From: Verrucomicrobiaceae bacterium
GTDB taxonomy: Bacteria > Verrucomicrobiota > Verrucomicrobiia > Chthoniobacterales > Terrimicrobiaceae
Direction: 5' to 3'
Assembly (NCBI GenBank): GCA_007280915.1
Contig: QYQL01000087.1
Coordinates: forward strand, 1-37,266
Length of the DNA: 37,266 nt
Position numbers and translations under genes: made by a program. The notes beneath the pieces were generated by a model, which saw only the letters and a program-made list of their open reading frames with translations, searched no databases and was not told where the DNA came from. Shown piece by piece: positions 16,893 to 26,109 of the stretch. Position 1 is the stretch's first letter; each line of letters starts with the position of its first letter.

Positions 16893-19800
16893 AAATTTTT
16901 CTCCGGCGATGTCAGGGTGCGAATCTCAAGCGTCACCGGGCCGAGTAGGCCGGAGGGGTGCTTGTCGAGATCGGCGGCAGGGATTTTGTTGCGAACGATG
17001 ACGTTGGCGACGGGTTTTTCCTTCGGGAACTTGTCGTCGCCGATGAGCCGGTTCACCCAGGTGTTCACGACAGCGATTTCGAGTTCGTTTTTTCCCTTTT
17101 TCACAGCGTCGGTGACATCCACGCGGAACGGCGGTTTCCAGAGGGTTCCGAAATCCTTTCCGTTGACCTTCACATGCGCGACATCGCCGACCTGGCCGAG
17201 GTCGAGGACTACGCGACGGCTTGAGGTGAGCATCGAATCGGGGACGGTGAATTCCTTTTTGTAGGTTCCGTAGCCGGAGAAGTATTTGATTCCGGGCCGT
17301 GTGTCCGAGGTCCAGGATTTCAGCTCATCGAACGTGGCCCGTTCCGGTGCACCGCGGTTTTTCTCAAAGGCAACTTCCCACGGCCCCTTGAGTTCGATGG
17401 ATTCCAAGGCTGTTCCTGCGGGTAACTGTGGCTTGCCGTTTTGCGCGGGATCGAACACGACAAACGTCGAGCCCCACGGCGCGAGAGGCACGTTCACCCG
17501 GCTCCTCCCGTTTTCAGCGGTGGCGTCCTTCAGCCTTATAATTTCTCCGCTGTCGGGCTGCCAGAGATATGCGTGCTTGCTGCCCGACGAGCGGATGAGG
17601 ACTTCTAGATCGAGCGGCTTGTCGCTCTGGTTGGCAAGGAATGTGAATTCCCGTCCGTCAGGTGCGCGGCGGGTGAGGTGTTTGATGTCGGCATCTCCGT
17701 GGATTTCGACCTGCGGCGGGATGCCGTGCACGGCGAAGACGTCCGCCAGTTCCGTGCCCCAGTGGACCGATCCTTTGCCTGTCTGTTTCGATCCGGATGG
17801 GCCGGGGTTTTCGCCCCAGAGTTCGTCGGCCAGTCTCTTGATTTTTTGGTCAGCCTCGGGCTGTCCGCTCAGGCTGGGCGAGCGCAGCGGTTTCTGGCCG
17901 CCGACGACCGCTCCATCCTTCACCAGGCGCGAAACCGCCTCGAGGGTTTCCGGCAGCATCGTGTCGAGAGGCGGGAGAACCAGCGTGCGGTAGGTCGAGC
18001 CGTGAGGCAGGGTGAGCACGCCATCCTTCACCGAGATCAACTCGCGGATCGCCCGGCTGTCGGTCGCGTCGTAGTCGCGTCCCCCGGGCAGATTGAACGG
18101 CAGCTCGTCGCGCTTCGGCGCGATGTTCGGCATCCCGTCACCGTAAAAATAAAGCACGTCCTTGTCGGCCGCGCCGGACTGGAGAAGATACTGGCAACGG
18201 GACAGGTAATCGAAGAACGCGCGTCCGTCCGGCATCCAAGTGATGCTCGGGCCGACGTGGATCCCGGCGCTCCAGCTTGTGCCCGGCGGCGTGTTGCCGA
18301 CGATCGGGTCGAGCCACATGCCGTGGATGAACATCCGGCTGACGCCCTCCGACATCGCGTAGTCGCCCAGCTTTTTCAGGTCGAGCGGCGACGGCCAGAA
18401 ATTCTGGAACTGCCCGGTGGTGAAGGATTCAAAAAGCCCGAACGGTTTTCCATAGACATTGACCGTCGAGGAGGCGTCTTTCACCGAATTGCGCACATCG
18501 TAGCCCCGGTTGTCGCGGCCAGAATACCAGAATTCCCCGGCCGGGTAATCCACCTGGGCCAGCGATCCGATGGCGTCCATGTTGGACTGGAAGCCGTGGC
18601 CGGATTCCGCGCAGAGCTTGACCCCGTCCTCGTGGCACAAATCGGCGAGCTTTTTGAAATGGTTCCGGATGTTGAGGTCGCCGATCGTGCGGCGGTAATC
18701 CCAGAGCACGCGGTCCGAGGTGGCACCATCGCCAACGATTTTTCCCTCGAAGACCGGGAGGTAGGGTGTGAGATCATAACCCCGGAGCTTTTTGAACTCG
18801 TCGAGGAACCCCTTGGTCCACAGGTTCTCCTCGCCCTCCCAGCTGTCCACTTCGAAATAGCTGAGGCCTTTTCGCCCCTCCGGTGAGAGGTGTTTATAGA
18901 TCGCCCCCGCCATAGTCTTGTAATGGAGGAGGGTTGCGTCAGCGCTCATCTTGTCTGATTCCAGCGCATCCTCATTTCCCTTGCGTCCTTCCGCGTTGTA
19001 GGTGCGCGAGTGCGCCGGGACCATACCCATTCGCATGATCGTCCAGCTGCCGGCCGGGGCATCCCAAGCCAGCTTTCCGTCCGGGCCGAGCTTGCCGGTG
19101 AGATCCAGGACCGATTGCGGCGAGATCGCGGAGGTGCGGCCGGTGTCGGGGGTGGGTTCGAGATGATCCATTGGCAGGAGGGATTTCCCCCGTCTTTTCC
19201 CCAAGGCGGTATGGGAGGCATTTTTCAATGCCCAGTTACGGATTTCCGGTTCCGACGCTGGCCGTTTTCCGGGCTCGACCAAGTCCACCTCGAACAGGCG
19301 CAAGGCGTCCCGCAAATTGCCCAGTTTGGGAATTTCGCTTGCGACCAGCCGGAAAGTTTTTGCAGTGACCGGAGGAAAATCCACGGAGATCGGTGTGGGC
19401 CCGTCACTTTTCAGATCCGCCAATATTTTCACGGAGCCGTCCACGTCCGCCTCGAGCCGCCCGGAGGTGATTCCCTGCCGGGGATCCTCCTGAATGTAAA
19501 GATGGTCCACAGTGACCGGCTTGGAAAACTCAAACGTGATCACGGTCGGGGAACCCTTTTTCGGAGCGGGGACGGTTGCCGCAGTCCCCCGGTCGCCGTC
19601 CGTCATCGCGCCAAGCAGACGGTCGCCACCGGGTTTCCCGTTCACGGTGATAGCCGGATTTTCCCCTGTCATCAGGCGGGACTCCTTATCCGATGACGGC
19701 CAGGCCAGCACCGCTACATCCACATAGTCGGGATCCGTGGAAGGGGGACGAAGGATGACAGGTTGCCGGCTCGGACCGGTGACGTGAGTCGTCGAGGAAG

Positions 19801-20224
19801 CGAGAAGCTGGTTGTTATCCTTCGGCTTGATCCATGGCCCTCCGGTATTCCAGCCCGCGCAGAGGACGACGCCAAAATCGAGCCCGAGCCGGTGGGATTC
19901 CTCCGCGGCGAAGTTGACCAGATCCAGCCATTCGTCGCTCATGAAGTTGACCGGTCCATCCGGCGGACAAGCGGCGTAGCTGCCCTTGAGCGGCGGCACA
20001 TCGAAGAGCAGGCCGCCACCGAGGCCGACTCTCTTCATGTGCTCAAGATCGCGCGTGATCGCCTCCCGGTTGACGTTGCCGCAGATCCAGTCCCAGTAAA
20101 CCATCGGGCGTGCCTGCACGGGCGGGGAGAGAAATGCGTCCGGCGACGGCGAGGTGGGGGCGGCGGCTTGCGCGCCAAGAGCGGCAGCAAGGCAAAGGAG
20201 GGGGAAGATGTGTTTGGGGGTCAT
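16889..20224 (-). CDS. Secreted GH106 family alpha-L-rhamnosidase
   Basis: A 1111-residue enzyme with a signal peptide (MTPKHIFPLLCLAAALGAQA). Family features are RPMVYWDWICGNVNREAI, GWNTGGPW, a jelly-roll insert (about 200-320, FSKPVTVDHLYIQEDPRQG), the catalytic region YFEVDSWEGEENLW (E463), LCAESGHGF, YPAGEFW and GMWLDPIVGNTPPGTSW. The C-terminal beta-sandwich carries NTWVNRLIGDDKFP and SGLLGPVTLE. It is one of four GH106 copies in the window and is the second gene in the minus-strand operon. No good Shine-Dalgarno precedes the ATG (a run of five C lies there), so translation may rely on coupling or a different initiation mode. It would act outside the cytoplasm on rhamnose-containing oligosaccharides. 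Confidence 0.92.
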   Translation of the reverse strand: MTPKHIFPLLCLAAALGAQAAAPTSPSPDAFLSPPVQARPMVYWDWICGNVNREAITRDLEHMKRVGLGGGLLFDVPPLKGSYAACPPDGPVNFMSDEWLDLVNFAAEESHRLGLDFGVVLCAGWNTGGPWIKPKDNNQLLASSTTHVTGPSRQPVILRPPSTDPDYVDVAVLAWPSSDKESRLMTGENPAITVNGKPGGDRLLGAMTDGDRGTAATVPAPKKGSPTVITFEFSKPVTVDHLYIQEDPRQGITSGRLEADVDGSVKILADLKSDGPTPISVDFPPVTAKTFRLVASEIPKLGNLRDALRLFEVDLVEPGKRPASEPEIRNWALKNASHTALGKRRGKSLLPMDHLEPTPDTGRTSAISPQSVLDLTGKLGPDGKLAWDAPAGSWTIMRMGMVPAHSRTYNAEGRKGNEDALESDKMSADATLLHYKTMAGAIYKHLSPEGRKGLSYFEVDSWEGEENLWTKGFLDEFKKLRGYDLTPYLPVFEGKIVGDGATSDRVLWDYRRTIGDLNIRNHFKKLADLCHEDGVKLCAESGHGFQSNMDAIGSLAQVDYPAGEFWYSGRDNRGYDVRNSVKDASSTVNVYGKPFGLFESFTTGQFQNFWPSPLDLKKLGDYAMSEGVSRMFIHGMWLDPIVGNTPPGTSWSAGIHVGPSITWMPDGRAFFDYLSRCQYLLQSGAADKDVLYFYGDGMPNIAPKRDELPFNLPGGRDYDATDSRAIRELISVKDGVLTLPHGSTYRTLVLPPLDTMLPETLEAVSRLVKDGAVVGGQKPLRSPSLSGQPEADQKIKRLADELWGENPGPSGSKQTGKGSVHWGTELADVFAVHGIPPQVEIHGDADIKHLTRRAPDGREFTFLANQSDKPLDLEVLIRSSGSKHAYLWQPDSGEIIRLKDATAENGRSRVNVPLAPWGSTFVVFDPAQNGKPQLPAGTALESIELKGPWEVAFEKNRGAPERATFDELKSWTSDTRPGIKYFSGYGTYKKEFTVPDSMLTSSRRVVLDLGQVGDVAHVKVNGKDFGTLWKPPFRVDVTDAVKKGKNELEIAVVNTWVNRLIGDDKFPKEKPVANVIVRNKIPAADLDKHPSGLLGPVTLEIRTLTSPEKNL

Positions 20225-20240
20225 GGGGGAATTGGTAAGT

Positions 20241-20927
20241 TTACGGATCAGCCTGTGTGAGCTTCAGTTCGACAAACCGCCCTTCCGCCGTGGCGGTTTG
20301 GCCGATTCCCAGAAATTGGATCTCCGGCTTTGTCTGGAATATCCGTGTGCCCACATCCTCGCCGTCGATCTGGTAGGTGATCTCCCAATCACTGCCGCTG
20401 GTGTTCAGAACGAGTCCCAGGGTTGCAGTGGTGGCACCGTGGATCACTTTGGCGGAGTGATTGTCGTCGCGGTTTGGATTTCCGGACTCGCCGCGGAGGT
20501 TGACCTGGCCTCTTCCATCGCGGCGGAGCAGCAGGCTGCACGCCGAGGAGAGGGGGAGGAGACCTTTGCCGGGCTTGTCGCTGAGTCCGATGGCCGCCCA
20601 GTCCGTGGAGTCTTTGCTGCTGTCATCCAGCGGGTTGCTGATCTCCAGTTTGAGGGTGCAGGTGTAGATGTGTCCCGGCTCAGGGGTGAAGGGAAGATAG
20701 GCATTGCGCGTATGTCCCTTTCCCACGCCGAACTTCCCGTCTGCCAGGATCGATTCATGGGCATACGCCCAGCCGCTGGAGTCCTTTGAACTGTCCACCG
20801 GTGAGTCGCTCAATGCGGCATCCGGCGAGCCGCCGAATGAATGTTGGATTATGACCGATTCTTCGGCGGATGCACAGGGAACGGGAAGCAGGCAGGCAAC
20901 GGCGAGGATAGAGAGGAGAATTCGCAT
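20241..20927 (-). CDS. Secreted beta-sandwich protein, function unknown
   Basis: A 228-residue secreted protein with a signal peptide (MRILLSILAVACLLPVPCASA). The mature part is dominated by beta strands with the feel of a concanavalin/LamG-like jelly roll: HIYTCTLKLEISNPLDD, WAAIGLSD, ATLGLVLNTSGSDWEITYQIDG and a closing RFVELKLTQ. A DSSKDSSGW / DDSSKDSTDW motif occurs twice. No catalytic motif or PEP-CTERM tail is evident. A carbohydrate-binding role is inferred from fold and context. It is the first gene of the central minus-strand block, 16 bp before a GH106 gene, and is divergent from the AraC regulator across 89 bp. No Shine-Dalgarno is seen before the ATG. Confidence 0.68.
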   Translation of the reverse strand: MRILLSILAVACLLPVPCASAEESVIIQHSFGGSPDAALSDSPVDSSKDSSGWAYAHESILADGKFGVGKGHTRNAYLPFTPEPGHIYTCTLKLEISNPLDDSSKDSTDWAAIGLSDKPGKGLLPLSSACSLLLRRDGRGQVNLRGESGNPNRDDNHSAKVIHGATTATLGLVLNTSGSDWEITYQIDGEDVGTRIFQTKPEIQFLGIGQTATAEGRFVELKLTQADP

Positions 20928-21016
20928 AAGGGGATAATTTGACGCAGCCGCATTTATTCATGGGCCGCTATCACTCTGTTGTCCATTGCACATTTTGATT
21001 TTCCTATTTGTAGAAA
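20928..21016. promoter_or_regulatory. Divergent promoter region between AraC regulator and glycosidase operon
   Basis: This 89-bp AT-richer stretch must hold the promoters for both the AraC gene and the minus-strand operon. On the plus strand TTGTCC (20979-20984) lies 17 bp from TCCTAT (21002-21007), which is weak. On the minus strand TGGACA is visible, but no convincing -10 box sits at the right distance, as expected where an activator is needed. No clear palindrome was found. Confidence 0.4.
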
Positions 21017-21985
21017 ATGACCAAAATTTCATTCATGCTAAAGCGTTCCCGCAGGCCTCCTCCGCACGCCGTGCACGTGCGCTATCTGCCGGGCTACATC
21101 GAAGGCGGACCGTGGCAGATGGCGGTGATCAATTGCGGCAACGAAGTCGTTCCCGCCGGGTATGAGGAATACCCCTATCGCGAGGACGAGGCCATGCATC
21201 CGTCCGGATACTTTTACACTTGGGACAAAGGGAGGGTGCTCGATGACTACCAGATTTTGATGGCTACGGAGGGGAGGGGAGTGATCGAGACCCGGTCGGC
21301 CGGGCGTTTGCGGATCCGGAAGGGTGACGCCATCATCCTTTTTCCCGGCGAATGGCACCGCTACCGGCCGGATAAAAAGGCAGGATGGACGGTTTGGTGG
21401 ATCGGTCTGAAGGGGGACCATGCGCTGCGGTTGATGAACGCTTTTTTTTCTCTCGAGCACCCCGTATTTTCGCTCAAGGATCCCGTCCGGATTCTGGGCG
21501 ACTATCAGGAGATAGAAAAGATGGTCAACCGTGATCCCGAGCGGTTCGCCGGCCGGATCGCCGCGCTTGTGACCGGTCTCATCGACGAAATCCGCCTCGC
21601 GGCCAGGCACTGGCGGGCGACCGCCCGGGAGGATTTGCTCAACAAGGCCAAGCTGACGCTCCTGGCCCGCTCGCAGGAAGAGGTGGATTTGGCCGCTATG
21701 GCAAAAGACCTCGGGCTAAGTTATTCGTCATTCCGCCGGGCGTTCCGGGCCTCCACCGGCCAGCCCCCGAGGCAATACCTCCTCGCCATCCGCATCAACC
21801 GCGCAAAGGCGCTGCTGCAGGAGAGTGGACGGAAAATCGGCGCGATTGCCTCTGCGGTGGGATTTTCCTCGGTGCACTACTTCTCAAGGTATTTTCGGGA
21901 AGTCACGGGAATGACTCCACTTGAATACCGGAAGAAGAGCGCAGGAATGGCATTCCGGTCTCGAAATCCTTCTTCCCCGGGGTGA
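21017..21985 (+). CDS. AraC-family transcriptional regulator
   Basis: A 322-residue regulator with an N-terminal cupin-like ligand-binding domain (about 30-150, including YQILMATEGRGVIE and GDAIILFPGEWHRYRP) and a C-terminal AraC double helix-turn-helix (about 222-308, with LSYSSFRRAFRASTG, FSSVHYFSRYFREVTG and MTPLEYRKK). Regulators of this shape sense sugars and activate adjacent catabolic genes. It lies head-to-head with the rhamnosidase/sulfatase operon and 16 bp before the GH3 gene on its own strand, so it probably controls both. An alternative ATG at 21035 exists; the first is kept, although no strong ribosome binding site precedes it. The last residues after LEYRKK are Ser/Pro-rich and unstructured. 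Confidence 0.93.
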   Translation: MTKISFMLKRSRRPPPHAVHVRYLPGYIEGGPWQMAVINCGNEVVPAGYEEYPYREDEAMHPSGYFYTWDKGRVLDDYQILMATEGRGVIETRSAGRLRIRKGDAIILFPGEWHRYRPDKKAGWTVWWIGLKGDHALRLMNAFFSLEHPVFSLKDPVRILGDYQEIEKMVNRDPERFAGRIAALVTGLIDEIRLAARHWRATAREDLLNKAKLTLLARSQEEVDLAAMAKDLGLSYSSFRRAFRASTGQPPRQYLLAIRINRAKALLQESGRKIGAIASAVGFSSVHYFSRYFREVTGMTPLEYRKKSAGMAFRSRNPSSPG

Positions 21986-22001
21986 ATGCAGGGGGCAACG
22001 C

Positions 22002-25000
22002 ATGTTTTCACTTGAATCAAATCATCGTGACGAGAAAATCCTCCCTCCCTCCCGGAAAAACGCTTTGAAACTTCCTCTCCTATTAGCCGTCGCGCTGATT
22101 GCGGCGTCCCCCCTTGGCGCTGTGATTGCGATCAAGAATGCCGGGGAATTCACATACAGCTACAATGCCGCATCAGGCCCCATTCCTGAAACGGCGGACA
22201 ACAACAACCTGTCCATCCAGACCGGTGTTCCGGGGCTGAGCAATACCGTGGCAAATACGCCGCAGGACATCGTCTGGCATTTCAAGGTTGAGCCGGGGCT
22301 GGTCTTCGGGAGCGATTTTGAGATTCAGGCCGGTGGGGTGGCTCAGGATGGAACTCTCACCGGCCAATACAGCACCACCGGACTCGAGGGTTCCTACACG
22401 GAATTCTTCACGAACGATCACGGTGGAGACAAGCCGTGTGTTAAGCTGGCAGTTCCCGGAATCGCGGGTGCCACGGATCTTTATGTGAAGTTCACGGCCA
22501 CGACCGAGAATTTGAAAGGCCGCATCACGTCGCTTTTTTGGGGAGATCATCCGACCGATCGGATTTTTAAATTATCCGGAACGGTCGAGGGGCCGCCCGA
22601 TCCAGCTGGGCTGGATACCTCGGCTGCGTCCATTGAATCGAAAGTCGAAAAAATATTCAGCCAGATGACATTGGAGGAAAAGGTGCGCCTCTGTGTCGGG
22701 GGAGGAGACATGGAACTCGGTGGCGTGCCGCGGCTGGGGGTTCCCGGCATGAAATGCAGCGATGGTCCGCGCGGCCCGCATGTTGATGGGATGACCGCAT
22801 TTCCCGCCGGCCCAGGGCAGAGCGCGGCCTGGAATCCCGCACTCATGGAGCAAATGGGACGGGTCTGGGCGATGGAGGCGCGTTCAGGAAAAGTGAATAT
22901 TCTGCTGGGGCCGGGCATTAATATCCTGCGCGATCCGCTCTGCGGTCGCTGGTTTGAGTATTTCAGCGAAGACCCCTATCTGAGCGGTGCCCTGACCGTG
23001 CCGGTGGTCAAGGGAACCCAGGCGAACGGGGTTGCGGTTTGTTTGAAGCACTTTGCCGCGAATAACCGGGAGGACAACCGGAATGAATATATGTCCAATG
23101 TGGATGAGCAGACCCTTCAGGAGATCTATCTGCCAGCCTTTCGCATGGGGGTCGAGGCAGGTGCTCTGGCGGTGATGACCGCCGCGAACGGAGTCAACGG
23201 CGATTACGCCAGCGACAGCCACCACCTGCTTGGCGATATCTTGAAAGGTTCGTGGGGTTTCGAAGGGTTGGTGATGACCGACTGGCTTGGCACGCGTTCC
23301 TGCGAAAAGGCCGCTCTGGCCGGGCTCGATGTGTCCATGCCCGGGACCAGTGACGAGCAAAAATATCTCAAACACCTTTTCGGCGGGACACTGCTGAAAG
23401 CGGTTCAGGACGGGAAGGTGCCGGTGGAATGTGTGGAGGATAAGGCTAAGCGGATCCTGAGGGTTGAGGCAAGGCTCGGGCTCCTTGACCGCACTTCGAA
23501 GAAGGGGGGAGCAGTGAACACGAATGAGCACCATGATCTCGCGCGGGAGATGTCCGAGGAATCCATGGTTCTCTTGAAAAACACGCCGCCGCTTTTGCCG
23601 TTGGACCGGAAAACCGTGAAGAGCGTTCTGGTGCTTGGTCCCAATGCCGACCGCCGATTCTGCCTGCCCGGGCTTGGCGGGAGCAGCTGGATGGCCAGTC
23701 CCTACGAGGTCACCGCTCTGGCCGGCATTCGAAAGGCCGCGGGCGAAGCGGTCGATGTGGAATATCTGGACGTCAGTGAGCTGATGGGATTCCGGCCCAT
23801 CACAGCCAAAGATCTCGCTCCCGGTGAGAGCGGGTTCAAGGCCACCTATTTCAAGCAGGGCGGAAAAGATCCGGCGCTATCCAGAAGCGAGGAGAAAATC
23901 GACTTTCAGTGGGAAATGCGATCGCCCGATGTGAATCTGCTGGGGACCGATCATTTTCGGGCGACTTTTGCCGGACGCCTGCTTCCGAAAGCGACCGGAT
24001 TTTATACCCTCAGGATCAGTGCGAACGACGGGGCCGGGATCTTCACCGATCCTGTCGGGGGTGCTCCCCTGGCGGTTTGCGATTCGGAAAACAGCGCGAC
24101 GGCGGAGGTTTTCATGGAGGCTGGCAAGCCGTTTTTCATCCGCGTGGATTACCGCGAGGGAGAAGGGGACGCTTTCTGCCGTCTCGAGTGGGCGCCGCCA
24201 GCGAGTGGAGATTCGACAGCCCTTGCAAAAGTCACAGCCCGCGCAAAAGCGGCGGGTGCGGTCGTTTTTGTCGGAGGTCTCGATCACGGGGTGGACACCG
24301 AGGGGCGGGATCGTCCCAACCTTGCGTTCCCCACCGCTCAGACCCGCCTCATTCTCGAACTGGCCAAGGCCAATCCCCGTCTGGCAGTTGTTCTCATCAA
24401 CGGTTCGCCCCTGGAACTCGGGGAATGGATCTTGCGGGTGCCTGCCGTCCTCGAAGCCTGGTATGGCGGCATGGAGGCAGGGACCGCCATCGGGAAAATT
24501 CTCTTTGGTGATGTCAATCCCAGCGGAAAACTTCCCTTCACATGGCCAAAAACGCTCGCGGAATCTCCGGCTCATGCGGTGGGGAAACAGGATCGGGCGC
24601 GCATTGACTACAAGGAGGGCCTCCTGCTCGGCTACCGGTACTACGACAAGAAGAAGCTCACCCCGCAGTTTGCTTTCGGTTTCGGTCTGAGCTACACGAC
24701 TTTTGCTTACGAAAAACTGGCGGTCGTTCCCGGGACCGATCCAAAATTTCCATTCATCGCACAGGTGACGCTCCGAAACAGCGGGAAAGTCACCGGGAAG
24801 GAAATCGTGCAGGTCTATGCGCAGGACAGCGCGTCTGCTGTCGAACAGCCGGTCAAGGAATTGGCCGGATTTTCCAAGGTGGAACTTGCCCCCGGGGAGG
24901 CGAAAACCGTTTCTATCCCGCTGTATTGGACCGCGTTTCAATACTATGATCCCGCCAAGAAGTCCTGGGTTGCCGAGCCGGGGAGCTTCGTCATTCTTGT

Positions 25001-25061
25001 GGGAGCTTCGGCCATGGACCTGAAACTCCAGCAGACCGTCGCGTTGCCAAAACGTCCTTAG
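22002..25061 (+). CDS. Secreted GH3 beta-glycosidase with N-terminal extra domain and PA14 insert
   Basis: About 1019 residues. After a signal segment (LKLPLLLAVALIAASPLGA), residues about 45-205 form a beta-rich domain I cannot assign. The GH3 barrel follows (TLEEKVRLCVGGGD onward), with KHFAANNRE and the nucleophile region GLVMTDWLG (D427). The C-terminal GH3 domain is split by a PA14 domain (about 608-735); DTEGRDRPN supplies the likely acid/base E767. A fibronectin-III-like domain closes the protein. Family activities include beta-glucosidase, xylosidase and others; specificity is unclear. GGGGG seven bases upstream supports the ATG at 22002; a TTG at 22065 would give a shorter, neater signal peptide. 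It is probably cotranscribed with the AraC gene. Confidence 0.93.
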   Translation: MFSLESNHRDEKILPPSRKNALKLPLLLAVALIAASPLGAVIAIKNAGEFTYSYNAASGPIPETADNNNLSIQTGVPGLSNTVANTPQDIVWHFKVEPGLVFGSDFEIQAGGVAQDGTLTGQYSTTGLEGSYTEFFTNDHGGDKPCVKLAVPGIAGATDLYVKFTATTENLKGRITSLFWGDHPTDRIFKLSGTVEGPPDPAGLDTSAASIESKVEKIFSQMTLEEKVRLCVGGGDMELGGVPRLGVPGMKCSDGPRGPHVDGMTAFPAGPGQSAAWNPALMEQMGRVWAMEARSGKVNILLGPGINILRDPLCGRWFEYFSEDPYLSGALTVPVVKGTQANGVAVCLKHFAANNREDNRNEYMSNVDEQTLQEIYLPAFRMGVEAGALAVMTAANGVNGDYASDSHHLLGDILKGSWGFEGLVMTDWLGTRSCEKAALAGLDVSMPGTSDEQKYLKHLFGGTLLKAVQDGKVPVECVEDKAKRILRVEARLGLLDRTSKKGGAVNTNEHHDLAREMSEESMVLLKNTPPLLPLDRKTVKSVLVLGPNADRRFCLPGLGGSSWMASPYEVTALAGIRKAAGEAVDVEYLDVSELMGFRPITAKDLAPGESGFKATYFKQGGKDPALSRSEEKIDFQWEMRSPDVNLLGTDHFRATFAGRLLPKATGFYTLRISANDGAGIFTDPVGGAPLAVCDSENSATAEVFMEAGKPFFIRVDYREGEGDAFCRLEWAPPASGDSTALAKVTARAKAAGAVVFVGGLDHGVDTEGRDRPNLAFPTAQTRLILELAKANPRLAVVLINGSPLELGEWILRVPAVLEAWYGGMEAGTAIGKILFGDVNPSGKLPFTWPKTLAESPAHAVGKQDRARIDYKEGLLLGYRYYDKKKLTPQFAFGFGLSYTTFAYEKLAVVPGTDPKFPFIAQVTLRNSGKVTGKEIVQVYAQDSASAVEQPVKELAGFSKVELAPGEAKTVSIPLYWTAFQYYDPAKKSWVAEPGSFVILVGASAMDLKLQQTVALPKRP

Positions 25062-25077
25062 CGATTCCAGCAACAAC

Positions 25078-26061
25078 TCAGGGTGCGGGCGAAGAAATGG
25101 TTGCGGTGGCGCGCAGGTCCTTGAAGGCGACGGCGGCGTCGTTGAGTCCGGGGATTTCCCAGCCCATCACGAGGCTGCCGATGCGGTAGTCGGAAAGATT
25201 TTGCGACGCAGGGAGGTAGCCGCGCTTCCATGCCTCCCGCAGCCCGTCGAGGATATGCGGGAGGATGTCCCCGCGGATGTTCACCCACCGGCCATCCGCG
25301 ACCACTTTGCTTGTGAACGGCTTGACCCCGACGTTGTAGATCAGTTTGTCGGTGCCCTTCTTTTTCGGGGAGCCCTTGTCCTGCATGGCATGCAGGAAGG
25401 TGACCGGTTCGCGGTCGTCGTAGAGGGCGATGCCGAACCAATAATAGTCTCCGTGCCCTTCCGACTGGCGGTTGAGGTTCTGGATAGTGAAAAACAGGAT
25501 GAACTGCGCGGCGTGCACCGAGCGGATCCGGCCCTCCTTCGGGTTTGCCCGGTCGTAGAGCAGCTTCACGCTCATGGAAAAATCGATGGCTTTCATGTCG
25601 GCGAGAGTGGGGGCATCCGCTCCGAGATGGCCGGAAGCATCGCTGATCCTCTGCGTCAGATAGACATGCGGCCAGGGATCACCTTTCTGCCGGTAGATGC
25701 CTCCGTATTCCTTGTCCGCGTTCAGGCCGAGAACCACGTCCGCATCACCGCTTACTGGATGGACGTCGAGCAGGGTGAACCCATCGTTGAATGTCAGGCC
25801 GTTCTGGCGGAATTGAAAATGCTCCCGGTTGTCGAACGAGCTTTTGCTGTGGTGGTGGGTGAGTGTCCAGACCGGGTTACCGACCTCCTTCCACCTGACC
25901 GGCGGGCTCCCGGGCTTGTTGTCCTCCCTGACAGAAAATCCGAGTTCAAATTTTGTGTCCCCGATCAGTTCGACCGTGGAGTCCGCAGGCACGGCGGACG
26001 GGAGAAGGAAGCCCAATGCGGCGAGGAGCGCGGCGAAATGACGGCGGGAGGGATCGGACAT
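25078..26061 (-). CDS. Tat-exported protein of unknown function
   Basis: A 327-residue protein with a twin-arginine signal (SDPSRRHFAALLAALGFLLPSA), implying export in folded form, often with a cofactor. The mature part is beta-rich: FELGFSVREDN, WTLTHHHSKSSFDNREHF, VVLGLNADKEY, HVYLTQRIS, HAAQFILFFTIQNLN and YYWFGIALYDD. This suggests a jelly-roll or concanavalin-like fold, and several Trp/Tyr/His-rich patches could line a sugar-binding cleft. I recognise no family; a lyase or carbohydrate-binding protein is possible. The ATG at 26061 gives the best Tat signal and has GGAAA close upstream. It is convergent with the GH3 gene (16 bp apart, no terminator seen) and lies 48 bp after gltD. Confidence 0.7.
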   Translation of the reverse strand: MSDPSRRHFAALLAALGFLLPSAVPADSTVELIGDTKFELGFSVREDNKPGSPPVRWKEVGNPVWTLTHHHSKSSFDNREHFQFRQNGLTFNDGFTLLDVHPVSGDADVVLGLNADKEYGGIYRQKGDPWPHVYLTQRISDASGHLGADAPTLADMKAIDFSMSVKLLYDRANPKEGRIRSVHAAQFILFFTIQNLNRQSEGHGDYYWFGIALYDDREPVTFLHAMQDKGSPKKKGTDKLIYNVGVKPFTSKVVADGRWVNIRGDILPHILDGLREAWKRGYLPASQNLSDYRIGSLVMGWEIPGLNDAAVAFKDLRATATISSPAP

Positions 26062-26109
26062 GGGTTTCCGTGATTCTCTCCGGGCTCGGGAAATTTGCAA
26101 AACTTAGGA

